A stretch of DNA of 64,000 bases from Suillus spraguei. Taxonomy: Eukaryota > Basidiomycota > Agaricomycetes > Boletales > Suillaceae. Positions within the stretch are counted from its first letter, which is position 1; each line of letters starts with the position of its first letter. Where the stretch lies: positions 62,001 through 126,000 of the forward strand of contig JABCPU010000033.1 of assembly GCA_016800925.1 (NCBI GenBank). Reading direction: 5' to 3'. Shown here piece by piece: positions 30,685 through 43,079 of this stretch. A program made the position numbers and the translations under genes. The notes under the pieces are model-generated. The model had not been told where the DNA came from, did no database searches, and saw only the letters and a list, made by a program, of their open reading frames with translations.

Positions 30685-33600
30685 ATCTCGGCATCCGCCG
30701 CGCGAAAGCCTTCGACTGCCTTTCATTTCAAACCATGATAATCTCTACCATGATACTGTTATCTTCCTTCTAATACCAAAGGTTGACTACGCCAGCTTTT
30801 TGAGGACAATATATCTGTTTCCAAAGTTTACCTTTTAGGCCCTCCCTCCGTTGGAATCCCTCACCTCTGCTAGTAGTGCTGTTCAGTCAATTCGGTCATG
30901 GTGTGGCCCGACCGAGCACTCCAGGCCTCAGATCTTAGCCCTGCCAGCATCGATAGTGTCTCTCATGCCATATGAAATAGGTTCATTCTCTTGACAGCTG
31001 TGTTGTCCATTCATGGTACGCAACTAACTCTATTAATCAACCTTGTGACCCGTTTCTCGCTGGCATTCCTGTCATACTTACAAAGCGCAAAGAATTTCAG
31101 AACACATGCGTATTTTTAGTGGTCAGCTTATCTGTGGAGCTACTTCCGATTGTACATATATCGTGACCCCAATGTATTAACTTTGTTATCTTCCTCTCCC
31201 CAGTCATAATCATGACTACAGCGTCTTTCAAAGAGAAAATCAAAGGCATAGGGGGTAACGCTTCATACGAGGCCAAGGCTCGCGTCTTACGAGAACAGCT
31301 TGACGCCAAGATCCCAGCAGCTCTCAAACTCCCCCCAGCAATTCTTGAGGACCCACCTCTTGACATCACTCACATCCCTGAGACATGTGGTTTGCTCAAT
31401 GCCCAAGAGCTGACTATCACTGAACTAGATGCAACCGCTGTATGTCAAAAGATTGCCGCAGGCGAACTGACAGCAGTCGAGGTTGTCACTGCCTTCGGAA
31501 AGCGCGCAGCTATCGCCCATCAACTCACAGCTTGTCTTATGGACTTCTTCATGGATGAAGGCATAAGACAGGCACAGCAGCTAGATGAGTACTTCCAAAA
31601 AGAAGGAAAGGTCATTGGGCCATTGCACGGATTACCAATTTCAGTCAAAGTTAGTGCACCATTTCAATTTACAAACACCTATCTTTAATTCCCGCTGTCC
31701 TCAGGGCCATTTCCCACTCAAAGGGACAGTTGGGTGTGGAGGCTTTCTTGTGAATATGGAAACTTCGACGGAAGACTGCGATATGACAAGCATTTTACGT
31801 TCATTAGGTGCAGGTATGTGATTGATCCACGCTTCAACATACTGTCGGTCGAGCATACTCGTAGTCTTCTATGTCAAGACGAATCAGCCACAGTCTTTGA
31901 TGCACCTCGAGTCTAAGTCTAGCTACGGTCGAGTGGTATGTCGTCTCTTGAGTATCAAGCATTTCTTGGCTCAAGTCTGTTAGTTGAACCCCACAATACG
32001 AACCTTACTCCAGGAGGATCCTCTGGTGGTGAATCGGCCCTTGTCGCCATGAAGGGCTCTTGTATGGGTCTTGGCACGTACGTCCGTTTATTACACGTAA
32101 CATAGAAACTGATATATTATTAATGAAGCGATGGCGGGGGATCCATCCGAGGCCCATGCGCCCATTGTGGTATATATGGAATCCGTCCGTCCTCTCGGAC
32201 AACGCCCGCCCATGGACTTCTGTGGTAGTGAGTATACCAAGCTTTAATATGGAGTCGTATTGATAATTACCATAGTCAACCTGGTCAGGATGGAATCTTT
32301 CCTGCGACAGGCCCGATGTGTCGTTCAGCACGAGACATGCGACTCTTCCTCGAAGCTGTCCTTGGGGCCAATCCTGCACTTCGGGATCCAGAAATTTTGC
32401 CCATTCCACTGAAAGTGCCAGATCTGACCCAGAAGAAACTGCGTGTGGGAATCATGATGCACGATGGAGTTGTGATGCCTCATCCTCCAACTATCCGAGC
32501 ACTGAATTTGGTGAAAGAGAAGCTTGAGGCATCGTCGGAGGTCGAGGTGGTAGACTACATCCCGTACGACCACGACCGTGGATTTAGCATAATCGTGAGT
32601 CTGATGGTCTGTTGAGTCTACATAATGTGGCTCATGTGTTTTAGCGCGAGCTCTATTATGAGGATGGAGGAGCCACAGTCCGACGTATTTTAGAGGAGAG
32701 TGGAGAGGATATGCATCCGCTGACAGAATGGGTAATCAGTCCACCAGTGAAGAATCATGATGCTGCGCAAGTTTGGAAGGTAAGATTCTGCTGTCTATTG
32801 ACACGGGTACTGACCGTTAGCCAGCTACGTGATCAACGCGATACCTACCGGCGGGAGTACTCTGACTACTGGCGGTCCCAAAACGTTGACGTCGTCGTTT
32901 GTCCACCCTTCCAAGGTACAGCCAGCCGCCACGACACTACAAAATACATCGGGTGCGTATCACATTCCTGGACGCTAAGTAATCTAACAGCTCATATCTT
33001 AGCTACACGGCCATCTGGAATTTGCTAGACTACCCAGGGGCAGTCTTTCCGACAGGTCTCGTTGCGGACCCAGCGATTGACATATATCAGGAGTCACCTA
33101 CACCGATGAGTGCGGTGGATGAGTATAACATCTCCTTGTGTTAGTTGCGCTCTTACAAATTGGGTGGCATGAGTTGACTATTTGCGTACAGATGATGCAG
33201 CGATATTCAAAGGAGCCCCGGTGTCGCTGCAGACCGTGAGCCGGAGATTCAATGACGGTTTGGTGCTGGCAGCGCAGGATGTAATTGAACGCATCCTCAA
33301 GTCTTAGGGGTGTCATCTTTATTACACTTACACTAAAAGATTGTACGAGTTTTTGGATCCTGTGTATTAGTATCGTTAAAACGCTGAAGGTCGTCCGCAT
33401 CAAGATTGCCTACCTATGTCAAACATGATTTATTGGTGTCGGTCTGTCTGTCCTGCAGTGATTGTAGAGCGCATTCATACAGATTCTGGGGGAAGGTACG
33501 TGAGTCTGATAATATTTATAATTCCTACGATGCGGTAAATACTAGTATCAATCTCTGACACTACAGGACTGTCCTCCTAATGCACATGGGATTGCCAAAC

Positions 33601-33850
33601 ACAACCATCCCAAGTCCCTCACTGCACATAGTGCTTTCACCACCATTAGCGGATCTTTCTAGAACGAGTTCTCAAAAAGAACCTGCATCGCCTCACCGGT
33701 AGCCTGAGGCACCAGACTAGACAGTGTCGCAGGTGGCACAAATGGTTTGACAGCCGAAGCCAAATCTGTTGCGGAGATTCCGAGCGCGGATGCGAGCTGA
33801 CTGAAATGTCCTTCAAGTTCCCCTGTCACTTCCTGGTTTCGATACGATGT
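30685..33850. repeat. Segmental duplication, right copy (partner 26868-28060)
   Basis: Carries the full amidase with its promoter side, the convergent downstream region and the 3' half of the small membrane protein gene. Similarity to the left copy starts near CTCGGCATCCGCCGC (30689) and continues through the last amidase exon to about 33850. Confidence 0.85.
31212..33307 (+). CDS. Amidase (amidase-signature family, acetamidase-like)
   Basis: Hydrolyses carboxamides with a Lys-Ser-cisSer triad. ATG 31212: MTTASFKEKIKGIGGNASYE; first exon ends GPLHGLPISVK, whose Lys is the family's catalytic base. Next exons: GHFPLKGTVGCGGFLVNMET, VFYVKTNQPQSLMHLESKSS, then NPHNTNLTPGGSSGGESALV with the glycine/serine-rich signature, and DGGGSIRGPCAHCGIYGIRP with the nucleophile Ser in GGSIR. 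Later exons: QPGQDGIFPATGPMCRSARD, MRLFLEAVLGANPALRDP, ELYYEDGGATVRRILEESGE, VWK, QLRDQRDTYRREYSDYWRS, DVVVCPPFQG, YTAIWNLLDYPGAVFPTGLV, and GAPVSLQTVSRRFNDGLVLA, stop 33305-33307. Introns are about 50-70 nt. No frame break is obvious. A cytosolic role in amide-nitrogen use is inferred. A deleted duplicate lies at 27329-27489. Confidence 0.88.
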
Positions 33851-34198
33851 ATCATGTTGCCTCCCAAATCGCCCAACAAATATTCCCCACCACCCGACTT
33901 CCTCTTTCCAATGCTTGAGCCCCACGGCCGTGATATACGTATGCCGCACTGTAAAGAGAAGGGCTATTGTTACCAAGGCATATATGAAGTAACGTAAAGG
34001 TGTCCCGTATCCCGGTGGGGAGACGGGCTTCAATAACTCTTTATGCGGTCGTGAAGGCGGTAAGTCTGACTGGCTGACGTGGTCAGAGCCTTCGGACAAT
34101 GAACCTGGCAGGTGTTTCTTTTTATCCGGAGAGGTGGGTGTTTCATGTGAGCCTTTGGAAGAAGCACGATCCCGTTTAGATCTTTTTCTGGCAGACAT
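33659..34198 (-). CDS. Small single-pass membrane protein, unknown function
   Basis: Single-exon frame of 179 codons from ATG 34198: MSARKRSKRDRASSKGSHET, a Lys/Arg/Ser-rich N-terminus, then a hydrophobic segment YFIYALVTIALLFTV (about residues 69-84), KHWKEEVGWWGIFVGRF, and a C-terminal region VTGELEGHFSQLASALGISA ... VKPFVPPATLSSLVPQATGE, ending VLFENSF. Family not recognised. It converges on the amidase, 350 bp apart, and both were duplicated together; the left copy is broken (27796-28242). Conservation between the copies in the hydrophobic segment and the C-terminal part supports this being a real gene. Confidence 0.6.
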   Translation of the reverse strand: MSARKRSKRDRASSKGSHETPTSPDKKKHLPGSLSEGSDHVSQSDLPPSRPHKELLKPVSPPGYGTPLRYFIYALVTIALLFTVRHTYITAVGLKHWKEEVGWWGIFVGRFGRQHDTSYRNQEVTGELEGHFSQLASALGISATDLASAVKPFVPPATLSSLVPQATGEAMQVLFENSF

Positions 34199-35481
34199 CG
34201 TGATCCTACGATTCGCAGGGATATATGGGCTTAAGGGGAGATGCGAGAGGTATTTTCCTGCTGTAATGGAGGTTAATGGGACACCAAGACCTTTTTATGC
34301 AAGCCTACCAAAATTTAACCCGAGCTTGAGAGAAAAGCGGTAATGGGAGTGGCAAGGATCCGGGACTTGTTTTTAATGGAGACTTGGGGTGACTTGGGAT
34401 GCATGATGTCATTATGGCGTACTAGCGTACAGCCACCTTCGGTCTAGCCATTACTAGTATTTGTACATGTTGAATTCTAAGGCTCTAATGCATGCATCAG
34501 CATTATGTAAAATATTACCCAACCGACAGCACCCAATGACACGCGGTCACCTGTCGTGCTAAAAAAAACAATTCCAAAAGCTCACGCCCACGTCACAGAT
34601 ATATATAATGCATCAATGGCATCCTCTTCAAACTTCAAAATACCCGGCGGAAAAGAGACAAACTTATCACCGAAGATCATCATCAGATGTTTAGCCGTGA
34701 TATATATATATACTGTAATAATTAGAATTGCGAGGAAAAGTCTCAAAGCCAGCCTGCAAATACATCGCTTGCTGTCTGTTGGAACGGTACTTATGAGGCG
34801 ATAGGCAACGTTGACGGACCCGACAGAGTAGAACGGGAGGCAAGACCCCTGGTACCCTGACCAGGCTACCGGCGGATCTCAGTCACCCGCTCACAGGACG
34901 ACGTTGAATGAACGTTCATACCGCCCACTGCTGAATCATACCGCAATTTAATCTGTCAAGACTGTGGGTAGCATCATAGTACGGACCATGAGAGGCCGTG
35001 AGGCAGACTCAGGCCCATTAACATCTGCACGTACGCTTGATTTTGGCATCCTTCATGACCAAAGAAACTCCTGAGTACCCAACATCCCCCGTCATCACCC
35101 CAGACCACCTAATGTCAACGATCGCTAGCACATAACCTCAGTCTTCAGATCTCTGTTCGTCAAGTATCGTAATCAGATTGCTAAAAAACATCGTCTTGAC
35201 ACGTCCGTAGTGGCCAACTATTATATGAAACAGAAAAAAAGTCTGGTAACATCGAGATCAAGTGATATCAGCCAAGTCCGGTATATTAAATGACGTGCAC
35301 AGGATATAAGAGCACCAGCGTATGGTGTCATCTTGGTCGACGATGCAAGCGAAGTGTCAAGATATACTATGCGTGAAGGTTGCAATGAGCACCAGGACGG
35401 CTGGGAATAAAAAGCATCGAGCATGTCGCAGGTATAAGAGAAAAAAGGAACAAAAGGACCAGCGAGCGGAGGACGAGGAAT
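34199..35481. other. Intergenic, nothing supported
   Basis: About 1.3 kb. A plus-strand frame at 34556-34804 is not supported by anything else. Confidence 0.5.
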
Positions 35482-37577
35482 CTACGCCAAAAGCTTGACG
35501 GCAAAGCCAATGAATGCTGCACCTGCAGCAAGCATCCCCAAACCGTCAAATGAGGCTCTTTCTGCAGCACCAGTGGAACTGGTTTTCGCTCCAGAAGATG
35601 ATCCAGAAGATGATCCGGAACCCGTTGAACTGGAAGACCCATCTGTAGGGTTTGGAACACCACCGGTAACTGTTGTCGTGCCGCTGATGTCTGGACAAGT
35701 GTCAGTAGAGATGTGGCAAAATAGCATTGGTCCTACATTGATCAAACGATGGTAGAGAGTAGTTAGTCTCGACGTATGGCTGAGTTTGATTTGTAGCAAC
35801 ACCCATGGGAACGATGTACTTGAATGCAGCTTTCAGCTGGGAGTAGAACTTCACAGCCTCGGACATGGTAAAGTTGTTCAGCTCATGTGTGAGCATGATA
35901 GTACCCCCCTGCGAGCGGTTAGTCCTTGATTGATGAAAGTAAGGAAAGTATTTACGGTAGCGAAGGTGCCATTTTGTGCACGAGTAATGAGGTCCTCGTA
36001 ATTTTGGTCAACATTGGCAGCAGTAATGTTACCAGTACCTGCACGCCAATCGTTGGAGTCATATTTCCAAATAATTGTGCGCAAGCCTAGTGCATGGGCA
36101 ATGTATCGGACCCGGTCATCGACATCGCCGTAAGGAGGCTATGAATGCATGAGACAGTTGTACGCCTGACAATAATCAGGCTTACCCTCCAGCACGTAGG
36201 CGTCACGCCGACAACCAACTTCATCGCTTCCATCTGTGAGTCAAGGTTAACAAATTATATTTCTGACGTATTTGATCAAGAATCTCACAGCTAAGAGGTC
36301 ATTAGAATGAAAGCTGAGGGAATGATGCTAGACGACGTACTATAGTACAACTCCGCGAAGACTTCATCATTGGTCAAAGATGTCACTGTACAGTGACATG
36401 ATCAACCACTCGAGCATGTGCATTCTCACGTAGAACTTACTATATTTGTGCGACCAAGTGTCTGGGCCAGTATGACATCATTGTTCCATCACGACGACGA
36501 GCGTGCAAAGACTCACGAACACAAATTTCATGACCATCAGCGAGAGCGCGCTGCGCCTCAAAAGGCCAGTCCATGACGTTACTGCCGATGTAGAACATGG
36601 CTAGAGTGCAATAAGGATACTTACAACAAAGTCAAAAAGAGCAAATTGACGTACTAGCTTTCTGCTCATTTTGCGACAAATAGTCATAGAACACATTGTG
36701 GGAGCAATTAGGTCCGTCATCGAAACCATAACCTAGAGTATCAGGCTAGACAAAGTCAATTACCGGATTATGATGAATTAGAAAAACAAACCTCTGGGAC
36801 GGCAGCCAGATCCGGAGGTAATCCAGCCAATTTTGGAGTAGTGCATTGGTCATACGTCCACCAGCAATCTGGGTCAGATGGAGGGTAGGTCGGGGTAAAG
36901 TTACTGAAGTCACCCGTGAGGGAACCAGGCTGCGTGCCCTTGGGCTGAATATTTGGAATCTGGCTCTGGATGGACTGGTACCTGGCTTGAGCATTCGTGT
37001 CACTGGTAACAATGGTCGCGAGTGTCCAGATAGCCGGGAACTGGCCCGCGGCGAGAGCAGCACTAACAGGCTGGTATGAATATGCGGTGCACTCTTGATT
37101 AGGGTCTGGGTTGATGAGTGATCAGCGTGATATTTCAATAATGTTGGTCGGGCAGGAAATATGAGATACGTAATACAAAGTTCCTGGGCCAAGAGTGAAG
37201 ATATGCAAAAAGTAATGCGGGGCCACCATCGTCATCACATCCGCATGGAAGGCCGAAGCATTCCTCATTCGGAGATAGATAGGTCGCATAATGATGTTGT
37301 ATTCAAGTGAAAAGGACAAGCTCAAATTGAACGACCACTCCACCACCTCGCATCAGCGTAACGATTCGGAGAATGCGCAATGCCCCGCCCATACATGCAT
37401 TTTTTGGCTAATAGCCGTAACTCGCAGACGAATGATATTTTGGTTCTTACCGGTGATCTGTGCCTCGCCCTGTTCAGTGGTACGGTCCTGCGCACTGGCG
37501 GCCGAAGTAAAGAGTGTAGTTGCAATGAGAGTAGAAGAGACCGCGGCCTGTGAAGTAAAGAGCGACAACAAACGCAT
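35482..37577 (-). CDS. Chitin deacetylase (CE4), secreted and GPI-anchored
   Basis: Removes N-acetyl groups from cell-wall chitin. From ATG 37577: MRLLSLFTSQAAVSSTLIAT, a signal peptide ending near TSAASAQ. Downstream exons give TLGYGFDDGPNCSHNVFYDY (catalytic Asp pair, near 36685-36745), MFYIGSNVMDWPFEAQRALA and DGHEICV, HTWSHKY (metal-binding H-x3-H, near 36445-36465), TSLTNDEVFAELYYS, TCWRPPYGDVDDRVRYIAHA, LGLRTIIWKYDSNDW, then GGTIMLTHELNNFTMSEAVK (late motif with the active-site His). The last exon reads PDISGTTTVTGG, a Ser/Gly-rich linker and a hydrophobic tail, LGMLAAGAAFIGFAVKLLA, typical of a GPI signal; stop 35482-35484. All NodB-domain motifs are present and the frame looks intact. 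It acts at the outer face of the plasma membrane or wall. Confidence 0.88.
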
Positions 37578-39258
37578 TTCGATTAGTCTAGGTGGTTGAA
37601 GAGACAGAAAGAAATAGCGGATGATCGAATTGTCGGTTCACGAAAATAGGCAGGAGTTTAAATTTGGCGGAAGGTCGGAAAGGAGGTTATTCTTTCTCAC
37701 TGATAACTCTGCGACCAGTGGGAAAACGTATGAGCTGTAGGTTTGGTTAACTCCGTGTGTTGGTGGGAGGAGAAATAACACCCGGTACAAAAAACACGCA
37801 GAATTGGTATATATAGCGATGTGCCGAAGGTCATGCCGTTTGCTGCATGTTCTGTAGTATAAGCTCCGGCTAAAAATAAACATGGCTCATATTTATCCAT
37901 CGCGCACTATGTCCAAGAATTGAATAATACTTTGTACGAGGAGGACACAGAATCTCAAAGGATGCGCCCATCGCCAGGTGTGTTTCTTACCGCCTAAAGG
38001 CTGCTGTCCGTCGTTGAATGTCTGAATAAAGATCCAAAAAGAATATCTTCTAGAAGTCGAGGTTCCGCTCTAGGTCCATTAGCGTTCTAATCGGATATGT
38101 ATTCTTAGTAATCGAGCCATAGCCAGTACGAAATTTTTTCACCTGTCCCTCACACAAAATGACACCACCATCATGATGGCCATTGAGGTAAGGAATACTA
38201 GTAGGGACACCTACGTATACAGGCCGTGACAGAGGCACGAAATGATACCGACGAAAAAAAACACCTTCATGAATCAATATTTCAATATTAATATACTTTT
38301 TTTTATTTGTGCAGCTGGCTGGCCACACAATAGCAATGACAGCAGTCATGACAAAATTGGTGAGCTAAAATTAAAATTACAGCAACTTTCGCATAGCCAG
38401 CCGCTTCTATTTATACTTGCAGAGACAAACAAAAGGGTCCCGCTTTGGAGAATGGTACCGCGCCTAGCACCGCCGTAGCAATCATGTTCATGGTGAGTCT
38501 GCCCACACACAATTGAAGCTTGTTGTGATTATGATCTTATATTACAAAGCTGTACAATGTATTCAAAAATGGGCGACAGTCGTTGCAAGCTCGGAACTCA
38601 CGGAGGTTTAGCAGCAACCCCCGACTTGGAGTCCTTTGCCATTCTGAGGGTTGCCCTTCAAGTTTCGCCAAACAGTACGGCCAGCTGCAATTGTTTGTTC
38701 AGTATTTATTTAAAAGGAAGCTGTAGTGAGACGAAAATAAGAATAATCTGGTTCTATCGATATGAAACTTAGTTTGTAATATTTATACCCACCCTTGATC
38801 CGTATGATATGTTCGATGGGTTGACAAGTCGATGATCATCAATCGGCGGCACTGAGTAGCCTGTAAAGGCTTCAGTTACTAGGTGCAGTCAAAAAACTTC
38901 ATTAAAAGTTTGAAAATAATCTACAGTCACATACCACATGACTGCCACCACCTAGGGGGCCGTCTTGGTGCACGTGGTCGCGTAGTCGAATCTAAACACC
39001 GTATCATTCATTAGGCGAGGCCACGCTCAGGATGCCAGTTAGTAAACTACAGCAGGTTGGCGATGATGCACCATCATCACTACTTAACAGTGAACACTGA
39101 CACCGTAACGAAGGGATCGCATTTATTCAAAAGATCCGATTCTGGTGACGGTGCCAGCGCTGCTCCATGCCGGCCTGAGAGTACACACTAACACGGTTGT
39201 CGTGCCTAGGACTACATTGCGAAGCTTCCGAAGGTTGCATACCTAGAAGAGGCTCCCA
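37578..39258. other. Intergenic with one unassigned minus-strand frame
   Basis: About 1.7 kb. A minus-strand ATG frame at 38050-38349 (RYHFVPLSRPVYVGVPTSIP, NGHHDGGVILCEGQVKKF) is compositionally plausible but unassigned. 38424-38444 is a 21-bp exact match to 48433-48453 in an insertion within the dynamin duplication. Confidence 0.4.
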
Positions 39259-39281
39259 ATGAATATTAACCCTACTCAATA

Positions 39282-39851
39282 TCAGTTTATTTCTTCAGTT
39301 TATTTTTTTGAGCGCTCATAATGAAATAAACTGGAATAAACTGTCAAGTAAGGTTCAGACGCTGTTCCTGACACGGAGAGTGAAACACGAGCAGCCGCAC
39401 GACTTGCCGGCGCTTTGCCGTGAACTGGAGACCAGCAGTATACTCATCATGGCGCGCAATAACTCAGTACATAGACAACATCAGCGCCGACGGAGAAGCA
39501 AGAGAGAATACAACAAACCTCTTGAAAAATTTTGCAGTCGTGCTCCTCGCCGAGGCCAAAGACTCTGGGGATCAGCTCATTGCAATTACACTCGCATTGG
39601 TGGCCTGGGACCGTCGACGATGGGACAGACGCAGTAGTAGACATGGTAGATGCGGACATGGTCCCATAAAGCAAGCTCGAGCTCGAGCTCCTAGTAGTCT
39701 ATCTTCGTTCCAGCAGTCACTCATAGTACTTGATATCAGTAAATCTTTGCCAATGACATAAACTCGCAAATAAACTGCCACTTAATAACTCTGACAGTTT
39801 ATTTCCCATCGCTTATTGCTCAACAGCAAATAAACTGAAGAAATAAACTGT
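39282..39851. mobile_element. Nested 570-bp inverted-repeat element in the Harbinger TIR
   Basis: Ends TCAGTTTATTTCTTCAG (39282 on) and the complement of ACAGTTTATTTCTTCAG (ending 39851), with further subterminal AATAAACTG motifs on both sides. TA at 39280-39281 and 39852-39853 fits a Tc1/mariner-like target duplication. It interrupts the left TIR of the Harbinger element, whose right TIR gives the intact order. Open frames inside (for example 39420-39761, NLLKNFAVVLLAEAKDSG) are not recognisable as a transposase. Confidence 0.7.
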
Positions 39852-40306
39852 TATTGGATGACTTTCCGTAGGCTGAAATATTCTGATTAGAATATCATAT
39901 CATATATTTACCCTTATTAGGCAGGTGTGCCGCGATGCCGCTGTTCATTTACAGTCAGTTCGTAACCATGTGTCATCTACCCCCCCAATAGACTTTAACA
40001 GACGACTTACATCCGTTTTAGGCCACTAACGCCAGCGATATCCGCTGACATAATCAGCCTTGCTTGAGATGCATGTCACACAATGCGGCACCTCGCACAG
40101 TAATACTGAGGTACATTTCAACTTTTAATCAAGTACGCTAAAGTCTTTCTCTCCCGCCACTATCTAGGTGATTCCAAGTGCCCAGAGCGACGTCCCAAGT
40201 TCTCTGTGCCCACTAATGGAGTGCCTACCTGACCTGTATACCACCGGTGCCTCCAATCTCGCCCAATGCAACCTAGTAGTATCGATTTCCCGTCACTTCT
40301 TACGTT

Positions 40307-40873
40307 CTATCTGTGAAGATATCGCGTGACAGTACTGGGGATGATAGCGAAGATCTGCTGGAGGCTAATGGCATGCATAGTAGAGTTGAGATAATGTAGC
40401 ACAAGCCCAAGTGCCCCTGCAGCATCAAGGGAGCATTTATCTATCCTTGGAGTTCCGTGCGCAGAGACATCCTCACGAGGTATTGGTGTCTCATACCAGG
40501 CTTGCGCAAAGCCTGCAGTAAGTAGTGAGGAGAGGGTGGGCACATCAACGCCCATTGTAGTGATGAAGGCTCTATCATGTTGACTATCGTATAGTACCTT
40601 CCATGGGGTGTTGATACGAGGATTTGGAAGTAGTTGGGGTCGGCAAATGTACAAACGATGTGGGTGCCGAATGTCAATGCGCTCTTGTTGTGATACCTCA
40701 CTCCCAGCAATGATAGCGGCAGCGAGCACCCTAAGTCTCTCATCGTCATAGAAATGTTCAGCCTCGTCTTTGTCGAGAAGCAGCTGCTGGACTGCAAAGT
40801 TATCGTCCATCAAGGACCAGACTAAATTTGATTGAATGAGCATACAGGGGATTATTTCAGTATATATTAACAT
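40307..40873 (-). pseudogene. Harbinger-like transposase, N-terminal part only
   Basis: Minus-strand frame; ATG 40810 (MDDNFAVQQLLLDKDEAEHF) is the likelier start than ATG 40873. It reads HPHRLYICRPQLLPNPRINT, PWKVLYDSQHDRAFITTMGV, GFAQAWYETPIPREDVSAHG, SLDAAGALGLVLHYLNSTMH, AISLQQIFAIIPSTVTRYL, then stops at 40307. This is the characteristic start of basidiomycete PIF/Harbinger (DDE_Tnp_4) transposases. The DDE catalytic half should follow, but past the stop I find no continuation in any frame, so the protein cannot be active. Confidence 0.75.
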
Positions 40874-40945
40874 ATCAGCGGTATTGGTATATTCTATTCT
40901 GGATTATTTTGCCTACGGAAAGTCATCCATTGAGTAGGGTTATTA

Positions 40946-42323
40946 GTGAATCAATGAGTTCATGATATGGTGGTAGTCATGAGACCTGCTAAATATATCC
41001 ATAAATTCTGGAAGAAATATGTGGTGTTCATAAATAGCCTGCAAATTCACGCCTAGTCTTTATTTGGAATCATCACAAGGCCGTATAGTACTTGCTGAGT
41101 ACGCCTGCTCTTTCTTCGTATTCAGTTGGTCTCATTGGCGCCTCTGTTCGACTCCAAGCACAATTGCGGTCCAGGATACAAACAAAGTACTCCGTTTAAC
41201 GATCGCAGGACATTGAAATCACGCCTTCTTCCTAAACTTTGCTGGCTTGGTCTTGCGAGGTGATAGTTCCGGGCTTATCATAATCTTGGTCCAATATCAC
41301 AAAGTAAAATTGATACAGGCAGTGGATTAAAAACTATTTCACTACGAGGTGAACTACTGAAGACGATTCGATCGTTGTTGGTTCAAGTACATGGGTGGTT
41401 TGGAGGCATTGAAATCAACACCACGTCAACTGCTTCGGAGCAACGTCGTTAGGTGGACTATACTACCCCACCGCAGTATTGCTAAGCGAGTCAAGTGATC
41501 CACTGACTGAGTTTGTCTACCAAGGTATTCGTAGTTTCTCTTCCTCGCCTCTGATGATAATCATATCCAATAGGTCCGAGTAACCACCCTTGAGTCTATT
41601 GGTGTCATGTCTCATAGACACATCCACAACTCTTCCGGTGGCCTCGTCCGTAAATCGCTTAGCGGTAGAGTTGCACTGAACCCCACGTCCCACTCCAAGC
41701 TTTCGTGCACACATCATGCTCAGTCCGGTCCGCCGATATTTTTTACACATATGTCGCAACTAAGGTAGTGTATATTGCGACCTCCTCTTCGTCAACTCGC
41801 ATTACCGTTCTCTCTGGCGAGGGTGCCGATAGCGGGCCTGTGCATGCTGATCATACATGTCACGGAATGTTAACATCCATCCTTCCACTCTGGTGACGTG
41901 TTCGCAAGTCTGAGCGCAAAATGAATTTTGGCCGTCATCAAGTTTGCAGCATTCGCAAATGGGTCGTCATTATCAACAATTGTACTGACGATAGTTTGAA
42001 CTTTGGTCTAGCTATAAAGTATTGGCGCGAAACATCCGGGACCGAAGGTTGTGAATCTGCTACATGCGGATGACGTTTCGCTTTTTCCCCAGACAGGAAG
42101 GCCGTGGGAATGGTTGATCTCGAGGAAATATTTGTGTACGGGGTTGCTGGTTCGGTGGTAAAGGGGGTATTTCTTCGTAGCTTCAGGTGCTTGTGTTGCA
42201 TTCGGACATCGTTATGCTCATACCTGAACTAATTCAAGTATGAGTCTAGGCATCGTTTATTATCCACATACTTATACTAACATTCGGTCACGGCGATGCT
42301 CTTAAATTTCACTGCTCCTCTGC
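40946..42323. other. Intergenic, no supported gene
   Basis: About 1.4 kb. Minus-strand frames at 41517-41759 (STAKRFTDEATGRVVDVSMR) and 41938-42201 look protein-like but match no family I know and have no evident splice partners. Confidence 0.4.
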
Positions 42324-43079
42324 GTGGCATCAAACCGTGCGAACTTTCCAACCACGGTTGCGGATGACCACGTTGAGTTAATACAATGCACCAGGCGTTG
42401 TGTGCCGCTGGAATTCTCATTGGCTCGCTACCGAGATATCGCGCCTGATGAGTATATCTTGCGGAGGATGGAACGGGCGGATATCTACCAGGGTGAAGGT
42501 ACAATATTCAATTAAGATTACCTACTAATATTGACTGCTCTTATATTTCAGGTTTGATGGTCGTGAGCCGTGGCTCCGCGAAAATGATGTGACTGTTTAC
42601 AAACAACTTCACAGTATATCGCAATGCGTGGTTACTGGTAGTGGAAGAAGTCCGGAACATTCTGGATAGGTCCAAAAGTAGTTTGCATAAATTAGCGTCG
42701 CAGAAATTGTTGTCTCGTGTCTACTGCGCTCCGTTTATGACCTCGTTGAATGCACCTGTATCCTTAATTTCCGTTGTGAACGTATTCAGAATTTACGAAC
42801 TTACTAGTGGTTATTCAAGTTCCACCTGCATGGTCAGGAAATGAAATGCTGATGGACTATATGTCACTGCAGACAACCAACTTCAACAACGAGGACGATG
42901 AGATCGACCTGCTCGCACTCCCAGATGCTCCAACTGGTGCCCATTCCTGGCTTCGTGTACGCTCGTGGTTGGCTGTCAGGGCTGGCCAAGATGAAGCGCA
43001 GGTGGAGGCCTGGCTGCGAATCTTCACTTCTCCCTCTAGAATTTCTCAATCTTCATCTGATGGGGGTTCAACTTGGTAA
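42324..43079 (+). CDS. Hypothetical protein, probably spliced
   Basis: No family recognised. A first exon near 42324-42500 reads ANFPTTVADDHVELIQCTRR, CVPLEFSLARYRDIAPDEYI, LRRMERADIYQGEG; a donor GTACAATATT and an acceptor TATTTCAG (about 42552) follow. A frame at about 42600-42840 reads EEVRNILDRSKSSLHKLASQ, and 42807-43079 reads VPPAWSGNEMLMDYMSLQTT, DEIDLLALPDAP, VRAGQDEAQVEAWLRIF, stop 43077-43079. The joins between these pieces cannot be fixed by eye, so the model is tentative. Confidence 0.3.

Larger units (their letters stand above)
39267..40945. mobile_element. Decayed PIF/Harbinger-type DNA transposon
   Basis: Terminal inverted repeats: right end GCCTACGGAAAGTCATCCAT then TGAGTAGGGTTATTA (40911-40945). 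Left end AACCCTACTCAA (from 39268) continues, after a nested insertion, as TGGATGACTTTCCGTAGGC (39855-39873). Inside, on the minus strand, is the N-terminal half of a Harbinger-like transposase. Without the nested element it is only about 1.1 kb, too short for both transposase and Myb-like genes, so it is a deletion derivative. I could not define a clean 3-bp target duplication. Confidence 0.7.

Noticed and set aside
36746..37192. Minus-strand open frame of 148 codons
   Set aside because: Out-of-frame shadow within the chitin deacetylase gene; the deacetylase frame has the catalytic motifs.
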